Below are positions 42,578 to 52,131 of a stretch of 64,000 nucleotides of DNA, in pieces. The notes under the pieces were generated by a model, which saw only the letters and a list, made by a program, of their open reading frames with translations, was not told the origin of the DNA and searched no databases. The position numbers and the translations under genes were made by a program. This DNA comes from a bacterium HR19 (GTDB lineage: Bacteria > Calescibacteriota > Calescibacteriia > Calescibacteriales > Calescibacteriaceae): positions 156,145-220,144 of the forward strand of contig BEHV01000002.1 of the NCBI GenBank assembly GCA_002898315.1, given 5' to 3'. Within the stretch, counting starts at the first letter, position 1, and each line of letters starts with the position of its first letter.

Positions 42578-45103
42578 ATGATAGGCGACGAAGAAAGGGA
42601 AGAAGATGTTAATGAAGATAATGCCGCAGGTTCGTCTGGGAACAATGCAGGAGATGAGAAGCCACCTATACCTCTTTTGGGACCTCTTCCAACTATTAAC
42701 TTCCGGAAGGACCTTCCGATACCTGTGGTGAATTTGGTGGGTTTTGTGATTTTTCCGGGAAGTATAACTCCGATAACAGTAGCAAATCCCGAGTCGCAAC
42801 TTGCTATTGAGCACGCAATTCAATCTCATAGATTCATTTTTGCATCGCTCATAAACGAACAAGCCACAAATCCAAAAGATGCAATAAGGGACTTTGGGGT
42901 TGTAGGATTCATTATGAGGGTGGCGAAAGATGGAAACTCAATAAGAGCTCTTGTTAGCGGAATTTACAGAGCTAAAATAGAGAAATTTGTAAGCTCAATC
43001 CCCCCATTTCTTGTGAATGTTCAAATATTTGAAGATAAAAAGCCAGTTATATTCAATCCAACTCTTGAGGCGATGACAAGGCAACTTTTAGAACTTTTTG
43101 AGGAATATGTTTCTCTTCTGCCCATAAAACCGCCACCAGAAGCTATTGCAGTTTTGCGAAGTGTTGAGGTTCCCGGAAAAATAGCCGACCTTATTGCTGG
43201 CTCGCTCCCTCTCAAACCGTCAGAAGCACAAGACATTTTAGAAACAATAGACCAAGAAGAAAGAATACGAAAACTCATCTCAATCATAATAAAAGAAAAA
43301 GAGATACTCAAAATACAGAACGAAATATCTAAGCGAGTTCATGAAAACATAGATAAAGCACAGAGAATAAGGATACTTCAAGAAGAAATAAAGGAAATGC
43401 AAAAAGAACTTGAACAGCTTGAAGGAGTAAAGTCAGAAATAGAAGAGTTAAGAGAAAAAGCAGAAAAACTTCCGGAACAAGCAAAGAAAGAAGTCCTCAA
43501 ACAAATTGAAAGATTGAACACAATACCAAAAGAATCGCCAGAGTACACAGTAGCTCTGACATGGATAGAGGAGGTTTTATCTTTGCCGTGGAACGAGGAA
43601 ACAAAAGATAACCTTGATATAAAGAGAGCAAAAGAAGTTCTTGATGAAGATCACTGGAACCTTGAAGATGTGAAAGAGAGAATTCTTGAGTTTTTATCTG
43701 TCGCTTACCTGAAAAAGAGCATCTCTCGTGGAACTACGCTTTGCTTTGTCGGACCTCCCGGAGTTGGAAAAACATCTCTTGGAAGGTCAATAGCAAGAGC
43801 ATTAGGGCGCAAGTTTGTCAGAATATCTCTTGGGGGAGTAAGAGACGAGGCCGAGATAAGGGGACACAGAAGAACTTATGTCGGAGCTATGCCAGGCAGA
43901 ATAATCGCAGGAATAAAGCAAGCCGGAACAAAAAATCCCGTCTTCATGTTAGACGAAATAGATAAGATTTATGCTGATTTCAGGGGAGACCCTGCATCTG
44001 CTCTGCTTGAGGTCCTTGACCCCGAGCAGAACAACGCATTTTTAGACCACTACATATCAGTACCCTTTGACCTATCAAAAGTTTTTTTCATATGCACAGC
44101 AAACCAGATTGATACAATACCCCCGCCTCTCCTTGACAGAATGGAACTGATATTTATTCCTGGATACACAGAAATAGATAAGCTCAATATAGCGAAAAAA
44201 TTCTTCATACCAAGGTATAAGGAGGAAACAGGTCTTCAAGAATACAATATTAAGATAGAAGATCGGGCGATTTTCAAGGTGATAAACGAGTATACAAGGG
44301 AAGCAGGTGTGAGAGAGCTCGGAAGAAAAATCCAGAACATCTTTCTGAAAATAGCAAAGAAAATAGCAGTGGGAGAGATAAGTGATAACAAAAAAGAAAT
44401 TGTGATAGATGAGAAAAAGGTTGAAGAACTTTTGGGACCAGAGGAGTTTGCTATATTTGAAGATACGAGAGGTGAAGAGATAGGAGTAGTGACAGGTCTT
44501 GCTTGGACACCATACGGCGGAGACATACTCAAAATAGAATGCAATATTGTTCCAAACGAAAAATCAATTACCCTTACAGGTAATTTGGGAGAAGTTATGA
44601 AGGAATCTGCAAGAGCTGCGTTGACTTATGCAAAAGTAAATGCAAAGAAGCTTGGGATCCCGGAAAAAAAGTTCTCTTATGGAATACACATACATGTTCC
44701 TGAGGGAGCGGTGCCCAAAGATGGACCATCAGCCGGCTCAGCCATAGCTATATCTTTGATATCTGCTCTTTCGTCAAAGCCCGTTCGTCAAGATATAGCA
44801 ATAACAGGAGAGATAACCCTGCGCGGTAAGATATTGCCAGTCGGGGGAATAAGAGAAAAAGTCCTCGCCGCTTCACGCTATGGTGTCAAAGAAGTCGTCC
44901 TCCCGAAACTCAATCAAAAAGACCTTGAAAAAATTCCAGATGAAATAAAAAATAAGATCAAATTTCACTTTGTAGACCATCTTGACCAGCTTGTTGAAAT
45001 AGTTTTCGGAAGAAAGACATCGGCAAAAGAGAACGCTCCAAAAGAAAACAAGAATAATAATTTATCAATAGGTCGTAAAAGAGCCAAGCAGAGAAAAAAA
45101 TGA
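42578..45103 (+). CDS. lon: ATP-dependent protease Lon (LonA type)
   Basis: An 841-residue protease with all LonA parts: an N-terminal substrate domain beginning LPIPVVNLVGFVIFPG, a coiled coil (~240-330), an AAA+ module with Walker A GPPGVGKT at ~392-399, and the C-terminal protease. In the protease, PKDGPSAGSAI holds the catalytic Ser (~717), and the Lys lies in GKILPVGGIREKVLAA (~760). It degrades damaged and regulatory proteins. GGAGGA lies six to eight bases before the ATG. The first ~35 residues are acidic and Asn/Gly-rich, an extension not usual in Lon, and the last ~25 are Lys-rich. Confidence 0.96.
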   Translation: MIGDEEREEDVNEDNAAGSSGNNAGDEKPPIPLLGPLPTINFRKDLPIPVVNLVGFVIFPGSITPITVANPESQLAIEHAIQSHRFIFASLINEQATNPKDAIRDFGVVGFIMRVAKDGNSIRALVSGIYRAKIEKFVSSIPPFLVNVQIFEDKKPVIFNPTLEAMTRQLLELFEEYVSLLPIKPPPEAIAVLRSVEVPGKIADLIAGSLPLKPSEAQDILETIDQEERIRKLISIIIKEKEILKIQNEISKRVHENIDKAQRIRILQEEIKEMQKELEQLEGVKSEIEELREKAEKLPEQAKKEVLKQIERLNTIPKESPEYTVALTWIEEVLSLPWNEETKDNLDIKRAKEVLDEDHWNLEDVKERILEFLSVAYLKKSISRGTTLCFVGPPGVGKTSLGRSIARALGRKFVRISLGGVRDEAEIRGHRRTYVGAMPGRIIAGIKQAGTKNPVFMLDEIDKIYADFRGDPASALLEVLDPEQNNAFLDHYISVPFDLSKVFFICTANQIDTIPPPLLDRMELIFIPGYTEIDKLNIAKKFFIPRYKEETGLQEYNIKIEDRAIFKVINEYTREAGVRELGRKIQNIFLKIAKKIAVGEISDNKKEIVIDEKKVEELLGPEEFAIFEDTRGEEIGVVTGLAWTPYGGDILKIECNIVPNEKSITLTGNLGEVMKESARAALTYAKVNAKKLGIPEKKFSYGIHIHVPEGAVPKDGPSAGSAIAISLISALSSKPVRQDIAITGEITLRGKILPVGGIREKVLAASRYGVKEVVLPKLNQKDLEKIPDEIKNKIKFHFVDHLDQLVEIVFGRKTSAKENAPKENKNNNLSIGRKRAKQRKK

Positions 45104-45240
45104 TAACCTTTCAATAATCTATTCTGAATTTATTTTGCCGAATTTCATCAACAAAAATTTGTTTATATTATTTTTTATTTTTTAAAATTTTGAAATAGCT
45201 TTTCTTATCAGCGTTTTGAGTAAATTAGGGAGAGTAAGTT

Positions 45241-47382
45241 ATGAGAATAGGAATGAAATTTGAAGGGGAGAATCTTGAAGCAATTGTAGGAGAATTTGCG
45301 GGTCAGGCAGATGGCTCCTGTCTTCTTATGTATGGTGAAACAGTGGCTCTATCTACTGTTGTGTCGTCAAAGAAAAATGTTGCAGGAATAGATTTTCTTC
45401 CGCTTACCGTTGAGTTCAGAGAGAAATCTTATGCTGTCGGAGAAATCCCCGGGGGATTTTATAAAAGAGAAGGAAAACCCAGCGAAAGAGAAATACTGAT
45501 TTCAAGATTAATAGATAGGTCTATAAGACCTCTTTTTGAAAGAGGATATGTAGAAGATACTCAGGTTATATCTTATGCCCTTTCAGCAGATAAAATTCAC
45601 GAGCCAGATATATTGGCTATCAACTCTACTTCAATTGCCCTTTTGATCTCTGACATACCTTTCTACACTCCTGTGGCAGCAGTAAAAGTTGGTATGAAAG
45701 ATGGTAAATTTATCCTCAATCCCAAAAGCGAGGAAGAAAAAGCTCAACTTGAGCTTGTGGTAGCTGGAACAGAAACAGGAATAGTTATGGTTGAAGGACG
45801 GGCTAACTTTGTATCAGAAGATACTTTCTTAGACGCTATATTTTTCGCTCACAAGTATATAAAAAAACTCATAGAGTTCCAAAAGAAAATATGCGAGGTT
45901 TTGGGCAAGCCAAAAAGAAGTTTTAAACCCATAACCTACTCGGAGGATGTTATAGAAAAAATAGCGAGCAAGATAGACATCAAAGATATAGTTCTGACAT
46001 CTTCAAAGATAGAAAGAAGAAGAAAAGAAGACGAGGCGTTGGAAAACCTGAAAAAAGAGTTAGACCATTTTGTCCCTCCTGATGAGAGATATTCCGATGA
46101 AGAGAAGGTTTCAATACTGACCCACTCGTTTTTTGAACTCACCCGGAGGTTTGTCAGAAGAATGATAGTAGAAGATAAAAGAAGAATAGACGGGAGGGGT
46201 CCAGATGATATAAGAGAGATAGAGATACTTCTTGGTGTTCTTCCAAGGGCACACGGTTCTGCGATATTCAGAAGAGGAGAAACACAAGCTCTCGTCACTG
46301 TGACTTTGGGGACTCCAAAAGATGTTCAGCCGGTTGAGGGTTTTGGCGTAGAGCTTGAAGCAAAAAGGTTCATGCTACACTATAACTTCCCTCCTTTTTC
46401 ATCGGGAGAGGTAAAGCCCATCAAAGGTCCTTCAAGAAGAGAGATAGGGCACGGCTATCTTGCGGAAAAAGCTCTCGCTCCCGTAATACCGCCAGAAGAT
46501 ATATTCCCTTATACTATACGCGTCGTTTCAGATATACTCTCATCAAACGGCTCAACTTCAATGGCATCGGTGTGCGGTGGAAGTTTGGCTCTTTTTGACG
46601 CAGGTGTTCCAGTCCTCTCACACGTTGCAGGAGTTGCTATGGGAGTCATAAAAGAGGGAGAAACCTTTGAGGTCATAACAGATATTTTGGGAGATGAGGA
46701 CCATCTTGGGGATATGGATTTCAAAATAGCGGGTTCTGAAAACGGAATAAGCGCAGTACAGATGGACCTCAAAACTATGGGACTATCGTTTGACATAATA
46801 AGAGAAGCTGTGTACAGAGCTAAAAAGGCAAGAGAGAAAATCCTTCAGTTCATGTATAACCATATACAGAAACCAAAATCGCTCTCTCCATACACTCCAA
46901 AATTCCATAAGCTCAAAGTTGATGTTGATAAAATAGGAGCCCTTATAGGTCCGAACGGCAGAAACATAAAACAAATAGTTGAAAAGACAAAAGCAGATAT
47001 AGAAATAGACCTTGATGGTAATGTCAAGATTTTTGCTCCAGACGAAGAGAAACTCAAAGAGGTGATTGACCTTATAAATTACTACACAAGTGATGTAGAA
47101 GAGGGCAAAATATATAAAGCTAAGGTGAAAAGAATACTACCAAACGGCGCATTGGTACAACTTATCCCTTCTCTTCAATACGCTTTCATGCATATTTCTC
47201 ACGTTGATGTGAAAAGAATAAGCAGAGTAGTAGATGCTATAAAACCGAACGAAGAAATAGAGGTTAAAGTTGTCAAAATTGAAGAAGACGGGAGAATACT
47301 CGTATCAAGAAAAGAAGCCCTCCTTGAAAAAGAAAGAGGCGAGAGAAGAAAAGAGAAGGAAGAGAAAAGAAGAAGAATATAA
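45241..47382 (+). CDS. pnp: Polyribonucleotide nucleotidyltransferase (PNPase)
   Basis: A 713-residue enzyme with two RNase PH domains. The second carries LPRAHGSAIFRRGETQALVTVTLG and SNGSTSMASVCGGSLALFDAGVP, and active-site GDEDHLGDMDFKIAG. A KH domain (IGALIGPNGRNIKQI, ~560-573) and an S1 domain (KIYKAKVKRILPNGALV, ~620-690) follow. It degrades RNA phosphorolytically. The C-terminal 25 residues are almost only Lys, Arg and Glu. GGGAG lies about 10 bases before the ATG. rpsO is not upstream, unlike in many bacteria. Confidence 0.96.
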   Translation: MRIGMKFEGENLEAIVGEFAGQADGSCLLMYGETVALSTVVSSKKNVAGIDFLPLTVEFREKSYAVGEIPGGFYKREGKPSEREILISRLIDRSIRPLFERGYVEDTQVISYALSADKIHEPDILAINSTSIALLISDIPFYTPVAAVKVGMKDGKFILNPKSEEEKAQLELVVAGTETGIVMVEGRANFVSEDTFLDAIFFAHKYIKKLIEFQKKICEVLGKPKRSFKPITYSEDVIEKIASKIDIKDIVLTSSKIERRRKEDEALENLKKELDHFVPPDERYSDEEKVSILTHSFFELTRRFVRRMIVEDKRRIDGRGPDDIREIEILLGVLPRAHGSAIFRRGETQALVTVTLGTPKDVQPVEGFGVELEAKRFMLHYNFPPFSSGEVKPIKGPSRREIGHGYLAEKALAPVIPPEDIFPYTIRVVSDILSSNGSTSMASVCGGSLALFDAGVPVLSHVAGVAMGVIKEGETFEVITDILGDEDHLGDMDFKIAGSENGISAVQMDLKTMGLSFDIIREAVYRAKKAREKILQFMYNHIQKPKSLSPYTPKFHKLKVDVDKIGALIGPNGRNIKQIVEKTKADIEIDLDGNVKIFAPDEEKLKEVIDLINYYTSDVEEGKIYKAKVKRILPNGALVQLIPSLQYAFMHISHVDVKRISRVVDAIKPNEEIEVKVVKIEEDGRILVSRKEALLEKERGERRKEKEEKRRRI

Positions 47383-47477
47383 CAATTTCTTTTTGTAATT
47401 CCTAAATTTTTCTTATGAGGTTTTATTTTTCTTTTCAATTGTAAAATAGATTGAAGATAGGGGAGGTAGTGAGGTTT

Positions 47478-48236
47478 ATGGCAGGGCACTCAAAATGGCA
47501 CAATATAAAGCATAAGAAAGCAGCACAGGACCAGAAGAGAGGGAGAATTTTCACAAAGGTGATCAGAGAGATTGAGGTTGCGGTAAGACAAGGGGGGCCG
47601 AACCCCGAGACAAATCCTCGTCTGCGACTTGCGATTGAGATGGCAAAAAGTGTCAACATGCCAAAAGAGAATATAGAAAGAGCTATAAAGAAAGCAACAG
47701 GTGAACTCGGTGGTGAAAAACTTGAAGAGGTCTTCTTTGAGGGATATGGTCCCGGCGGAGTTGCAATGTATATCTCTGCTATAACAGATAATAAAAATAG
47801 AACCGCTTCCCAAATAAGAGCAATCTTTTCAAAATTCGGCGGAAGCCTCGCAGAAGCTGGTTCTGTATCATGGCTCTTTGAAATGAAAGGAGTCATCACA
47901 TTTCAGAAGAACTCTATACCTTCAAAAGATGAATTTATAGATTTCGTCATAGAAAGCGGAGCAGAAGATATAAACGAACTTGATGATGTGATTGAGGTGT
48001 ACTGCAACCCTAAAAATTTTGAAGAACTGAAAAAGAAAATTGAAGATGCTGGATGGAGATACGAAAGAGCAGAAATAAGCTTTGTGCCAAAAAGTACGGT
48101 TAAGGTATCGGGCAAAGATGCAGAACATCTCCTCAAACTTATGAACGCAATTGATGAACTTGACGATGTACAAAAGGTATGGGCAAACTTTGAAATAGAA
48201 GATGAAGAAATGGAAAGATTGATTGCAACAATGTAG
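47478..48236 (+). CDS. yebC: YebC/PmpR-family transcription or translation regulator
   Basis: A 252-residue YebC. It begins MAGHSKWHNIKHKKAAQDQKRG (the hallmark), with the NKNRTASQIRAIFSKFGGSLAEAGSVSWLF region in domain 2. Family members bind DNA as regulators, and recent work links them to relief of ribosome stalling at proline. The frame is open nine codons upstream, but the start is this ATG with GGGGAGG 14 bases before. Its TAG stop ends on G48236, which is also the first base of tRNA-Tyr, so mRNA and tRNA overlap by one base. Confidence 0.95.
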   Translation: MAGHSKWHNIKHKKAAQDQKRGRIFTKVIREIEVAVRQGGPNPETNPRLRLAIEMAKSVNMPKENIERAIKKATGELGGEKLEEVFFEGYGPGGVAMYISAITDNKNRTASQIRAIFSKFGGSLAEAGSVSWLFEMKGVITFQKNSIPSKDEFIDFVIESGAEDINELDDVIEVYCNPKNFEELKKKIEDAGWRYERAEISFVPKSTVKVSGKDAEHLLKLMNAIDELDDVQKVWANFEIEDEEMERLIATM

Positions 48237-48319
48237 GGGAGGTGCCGGAGCGGTCAAACGGGCCCGGCTGTAAACCGGGTGGCCCCAGGCCTACGGGGGT
48301 TCAAATCCCTCCCTCCCCA
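48236..48319 (+). tRNA. tRNA-Tyr (anticodon GTA)
   Basis: The acceptor GGGGAGG (48236-48242) pairs with CCTCCCC (48312-48318), with discriminator A at 48319. Anticodon stem CCCGG/CCGGG holds loop CTGTAAA, giving anticodon GTA. A long variable arm (GGCCCCAGGCC) and T-arm GGGGG/CCCTC (one G-T pair) fit tRNA-Tyr. CCA is not encoded. Base 1 overlaps the yebC stop; the next start codon is 10 bases after the discriminator. Confidence 0.93.
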
Positions 48320-48329
48320 CACAAAAAAA

Positions 48330-48779
48330 TTGCTCCTTACCACTATCTACTCAATTATATCTTTCTCATTCTTCCTCAACATAAAGGGTGGTTTGTCTTT
48401 TCCTTCCTCAATAGCCCAGAAGGTTTCTCCTTCCTTCGCTTTTGCTCTCGGAGTTGCGGAATTTGATAGCTTTGATGCTGGAGCAAACTTTTACTTCTTC
48501 CCATCTGCCGGTTTTTTCTTCCCATCATCAAGAGTTTCAATACGTTTTGATTCCCCTGGCTTTTTCGCAAGCATAGGAGCAGGAATCGGTCCAGGTATTC
48601 AGTCCCAGAGACAAAAAATTTTAGCTTATCTTGGACTTGAGACATTTGGAGATTTCGGAGTGTGGATAGAACCAAGGAGGTTTTCTGCCCACCTTTCCCC
48701 TATAATTTCCGGTTTTTTTGGAAGTAATTCCGGATACATAATTTCTCTTCTCTTCGGTTTCTCGGTGTTCTCCCCGTAA
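48330..48779 (+). CDS. Small exported protein, possibly outer-membrane beta-barrel
   Basis: At about 149 residues, with TTG at 48330 the only plausible start outside tRNA-Tyr (10 bases after its end, no Shine-Dalgarno). The N-terminus is hydrophobic and signal-like (LLTTIYSIISFSFFLN). The rest alternates aromatic and small residues (FALGVAEFDSF, AGANFYFFPSAG, FFASIGAGIGPG) and ends SLLFGFSVFSP with a near-terminal aromatic, as in small outer-membrane barrels. I recognise no family. A putative lipoprotein gene follows after 43 bases. Confidence 0.55.
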   Translation: MLLTTIYSIISFSFFLNIKGGLSFPSSIAQKVSPSFAFALGVAEFDSFDAGANFYFFPSAGFFFPSSRVSIRFDSPGFFASIGAGIGPGIQSQRQKILAYLGLETFGDFGVWIEPRRFSAHLSPIISGFFGSNSGYIISLLFGFSVFSP

Positions 48780-48822
48780 CCCTTAACAAATATTTCATTT
48801 CTGAATTAAATTTTTTCTCTGA

Positions 48823-49836
48823 ATGAAATTAACTCTGGAGAAAGATAAACTGCTTATATTTTTTTTCTTCATTTTTTTCTCTTGCTCTGGAACATCTGAG
48901 GTTAATCTTGGTTCGGCTTATTTCTCCTTCTCATCTACATACCGGCTCATAAAATTTTTGAGAGATGGCGTCTTCCCAAAAAGCTGGACCGACCCCTCTG
49001 ACTTTTTTGAGAAACTTTATAACTTCTTTACAGTTCTTTTCCCGAATTATAAATCAATCATACAGGTAAAGCCGTTCTCTACAAGAGATTTCTCAAATTG
49101 TATCACCTCTGCTATATTCCCTGACTCAACTTATGTTTTTGGAGAGTGTTCTGAATTCACAGAAGATAAAGATGATAAATCTGTACCTTTGATCTTAATT
49201 CGCTCATCATATATCTGCTCTGATATAAAGTCAACGAAAAACTGCAAAGGGAAAATAGAATACTTTTTCAATATTTTGGGCTGGTGTATAGATAACCTTG
49301 ATTACCTATCGTGTTCTGATATTTTCAGAAATTTTTCGGTTTCTTATTTTTACTTTTTTTCTGAATTTTCTTATTTGTCAGCAGAAACTCAAAGCACAGC
49401 TTACACACTAAGCATCAACATTGACTATTTCAGCACAAGTATAACTCTGTTTTCTGAATATAAAGATAGAAGAACAATTTTGATGAGATATAACTCAGAA
49501 ATACGGGATTTTTCTTTTATGTATGAGGTTTATAGCAAAATTATTCTCAATGTATATTTTGATGGGAAATCTCTTTTATCTTATATGAACTCTCCCGAAG
49601 GGACTTGCTATACTGTCAAATCTGATTTCAAAACCAAAGAACCATTAATATATATATTTCCAGATTTTTCTCAACGGTTTGGCGAAGATAATTTTGCGTA
49701 TTGCCCTGAAAAAGGAGTTATAAATATAAACACGAATTCAAGAAGTTTTCAGATTGATTTTGCGAAAGCTCAATGTCAAGAACTCATAAATTCTTCAAAA
49801 GATTTTGAGAGAAATTCAAGTTCTTGCTCGCCATAG
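48823..49836 (+). CDS. Putative lipoprotein of unknown function
   Basis: A 337-residue protein. The N-terminal signal (LLIFFFFIFFSCSG) has a Cys at about residue 21 that could be a lipobox, although the -3 and -2 residues are Phe rather than the usual Leu/Ala. The mature part is rich in Ser, Phe, Tyr and Asp, with nine or ten further Cys, suggesting disulfides and an extracytoplasmic location. I recognise no domain. It follows the small exported protein on the same strand and converges on the PmbA-like gene 24 bases later. Confidence 0.6.
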   Translation: MKLTLEKDKLLIFFFFIFFSCSGTSEVNLGSAYFSFSSTYRLIKFLRDGVFPKSWTDPSDFFEKLYNFFTVLFPNYKSIIQVKPFSTRDFSNCITSAIFPDSTYVFGECSEFTEDKDDKSVPLILIRSSYICSDIKSTKNCKGKIEYFFNILGWCIDNLDYLSCSDIFRNFSVSYFYFFSEFSYLSAETQSTAYTLSINIDYFSTSITLFSEYKDRRTILMRYNSEIRDFSFMYEVYSKIILNVYFDGKSLLSYMNSPEGTCYTVKSDFKTKEPLIYIFPDFSQRFGEDNFAYCPEKGVININTNSRSFQIDFAKAQCQELINSSKDFERNSSSCSP

Positions 49837-49859
49837 ATATTATGTGAAAAACCCTAACT

Positions 49860-51143
49860 TTAAGAAGATACCTCAACATCTTGAAACATTATTGATGGAG
49901 TTCCTATATTTCCGCAAACTTTGAAATCAGAAAATAAAACCGCATCTTTCAAAATTTCAAATATGTTCCCAGATATTACTGCTGTTTTGAATGGCTGTCG
50001 GGAGTTCAAAACATACCCTCTACAACCCACAGAGAAGTTCCCTCTTACTTCATCTCCTGTATGCAGACCTATTATTTCAGATACATATAAGGTTTTTGGC
50101 ATTTTCTCTGCGTCTTCTCTTTTTATCTTCCCTGGAAGAAGAGCTAATGCAGAAAAGTATTGTGATGGGAGAGCAAGATGGTTCTGCCTCATAGAACATC
50201 TTGTATTCTTTATTCCCAATATTTCTGATGTTTTTTCATCTGTAAAGAAGTTCTCAATAACTCCACCATTTATGAGGTAGAAATTATTTTTTACTCCTCC
50301 TTCATCATCAAAAAACCTCAGACCTCTGTTGAACTTCATTTCATCTTTTATTTGTGAAAAACTTTTCGGCTCAACTATCTCGCATATAAATATATTGTCT
50401 CCAAAAATTTTCTTTCCTATATCCTTTATTGAAAATCTTGAATTTCCTTTTACTAATCTATCTCCGCAGAAGTTCTGGACTATAAACTCAATAAACTGTG
50501 CGGAGATCTTCGGAGGTAGAACAATATTATATTTCCCGCTCTCTATCTTTCCGTTTCCGAAGGAAAAATCATTCAAAATCTCATCGCAAATTTTCCTTAT
50601 GTCTATTTTATCGGGCGAGAGATAAGATTCTGAGAAATAAACGATCTGCGATTCGCCATTTTTTTCTCCCCCTACCGAACCATAGATGAAAAAGTAGTTT
50701 TTCTCTTCTTCAAGCTTTACTCCGAACGAATTTATGATCTTCCTTTTTTCGGTTGTCTTACCACAGACGATTTTATCTACTATTACTTTGAAATCTGCTT
50801 TTTGTTTTATGATGCTGGTAAGTTCCATCACCACCTCTTTTGATTTCCATTTCTTCTTCTCTCCAAGAGTAAATTTTTTTGACACCTTGACTCTTGGTAT
50901 TGAAAGTTTTTCTTCTATAAGTGGTTCTGGAATTGATTTACCAGATACTCTATCTTTTCCCGATTTTTCAAAGGCAAAAAATCCATACTTTTCCATATCA
51001 GAATACCTTACAGAAGTTGATTTTATTTTTTTCGTCTGTGGGTTCGGGGAGGTATCACCTGCGGAAAGAACGAACTCCTCCGATACCTTTTCGTATTCAA
51101 AAACTTCCCATACTTTGTATTTTTTCTTTATATCATTTATCAT
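49860..51143 (-). CDS. PmbA/TldE-like protein (TldD/PmbA family)
   Basis: A 427-residue protein whose C-terminal third has the family marks GLHTGDEVRGNFSVGCRGYVL and, near the end, FKVCGNIGTPSIMFQDVEV. The mid-region YNIVLPPKISAQFIEFIV matches the start of the third TldD/PmbA domain. There is no HExxxH zinc motif, so it corresponds to the non-catalytic PmbA/TldE subunit. TldD/TldE dimers process ribosomally made peptides and destabilise antitoxin. No TldD partner is in the window. The N-terminal ~100 residues are poorly conserved. Confidence 0.75.
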   Translation of the reverse strand: MINDIKKKYKVWEVFEYEKVSEEFVLSAGDTSPNPQTKKIKSTSVRYSDMEKYGFFAFEKSGKDRVSGKSIPEPLIEEKLSIPRVKVSKKFTLGEKKKWKSKEVVMELTSIIKQKADFKVIVDKIVCGKTTEKRKIINSFGVKLEEEKNYFFIYGSVGGEKNGESQIVYFSESYLSPDKIDIRKICDEILNDFSFGNGKIESGKYNIVLPPKISAQFIEFIVQNFCGDRLVKGNSRFSIKDIGKKIFGDNIFICEIVEPKSFSQIKDEMKFNRGLRFFDDEGGVKNNFYLINGGVIENFFTDEKTSEILGIKNTRCSMRQNHLALPSQYFSALALLPGKIKREDAEKMPKTLYVSEIIGLHTGDEVRGNFSVGCRGYVLNSRQPFKTAVISGNIFEILKDAVLFSDFKVCGNIGTPSIMFQDVEVSS

Positions 51144-51239
51144 CTTAATTGATTTTATATCTCATCAAAACTAAAATGTGTGTTGTGAAAATATTTGCAG
51201 GAATATAAACAAAACTTCTTTGAAAACGGTTTGATTTAT

Positions 51240-51587
51240 CTATTGGACTTTTGGAATTTTTCCTGTTATCAAGTAATCTGTAAATAATGTTTCCACATCT
51301 ATTATTTTGTTTCTCAGGTCTCTTACTATTTCTTTTGCTTCTTCATCTTCTTTGAGGAATCTTTCCCCTACAATAAGGCAGGAATCAATAAATTCAAGAA
51401 TATCTATTATTTTCACAATTTTTTTTACTCTGTTAGCGAGTTCCTCATCTTTCAAAAAGTCATCCGCAAGCAAAACCTTATCGCTGGAATTATCAAATTG
51501 AGCTTTATCTTCATATTCGCTATTTTCCAGATTATCTTTTTCCTTCCCCACAATAGGTTTAACTTTCTTTCTTTTTTTCTCATTCAT
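51240..51587 (-). CDS. Small charged protein of unknown function
   Basis: About 115 residues from the ATG at 51587 (the frame is open 21 codons further upstream). A Lys-rich start (MNEKKRKKVKP) is followed by an acidic stretch and then amphipathic helices to the end (VKKIVKIIDILEFI, LRNKIIDVETLF). Likely cytoplasmic and helical. No recognised domain; whether it is a real gene rests on length and codon use similar to its neighbours. It follows yjbQ on the same strand. Confidence 0.5.
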   Translation of the reverse strand: MNEKKRKKVKPIVGKEKDNLENSEYEDKAQFDNSSDKVLLADDFLKDEELANRVKKIVKIIDILEFIDSCLIVGERFLKEDEEAKEIVRDLRNKIIDVETLFTDYLITGKIPKVQ

Positions 51588-51698
51588 AGCTTTTGTATAT
51601 TTTCGGAAAAAAAGTTTTTTTTTATACTGTGGGATTTGGAGCTTTTTCATTCATATTGAAAAGGAATTATAAGAATTCTCTTTGGTGTTTTCTACCAT

Positions 51699-52118
51699 CT
51701 ATACCCCAATTATTTTTACTATCACCTTTCTTGTTCTGGGACCATCAAACTCAACCAGGAAGATTCCTTGCCATGTTCCCCACGGTAAGCTCCCGTTTTC
51801 TATTGGTATAGAAACTGAACTTCCAACAATTGAGGTCTTTATATGAGCATCAGCGTTTCCTTCTGTGTGTGAGTAGCTTCCTCTGTGAGGTATGATTCTG
51901 CTGAGTGTTTCGTGAATATCTTTCTGAACCGTTGGGTCCCAGTTTTCGTTTATCATAACTCCACAGGTTGTGTGTGGAATAAACACTGCCATAATTCCAT
52001 CTTTTATACCGCTTTCTGAAAGAATCTTTTCAACTTCTTTGGTTATATCTACGCTTGATGTTCTTGACGGGGTTTTGACCTGTATTGTTTTAGAGAAGGT
52101 TTTGAAACTTCCGGACAA
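51699..52118 (-). CDS. yjbQ: YjbQ-family protein (UPF0047)
   Basis: A 139-residue protein with the family motifs VFIPHTTCGVMINEN, DPTVQKDIHETL, SYSHTEGNADAHIKTSIVG, LPWGTWQGIFLVEFDGPR. The conserved His and Glu residues form a presumed active site; some members have weak thiamine-phosphate synthase activity. The start is a TTG at 52118, forced because tRNA-Thr ends 13 bases upstream on the same strand. No Shine-Dalgarno is present; the spacer is an AAAAAATTTTTT palindrome. Confidence 0.9.
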   Translation of the reverse strand: MSGSFKTFSKTIQVKTPSRTSSVDITKEVEKILSESGIKDGIMAVFIPHTTCGVMINENWDPTVQKDIHETLSRIIPHRGSYSHTEGNADAHIKTSIVGSSVSIPIENGSLPWGTWQGIFLVEFDGPRTRKVIVKIIGV

Positions 52119-52131
52119 AAAATTTTTGGGG

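Noticed and set aside
47435-47899. 154-codon minus-strand frame opposite yebC
   Set aside because: yebC is unmistakable on the other strand; this frame has no homology features and composition typical of antisense reading.
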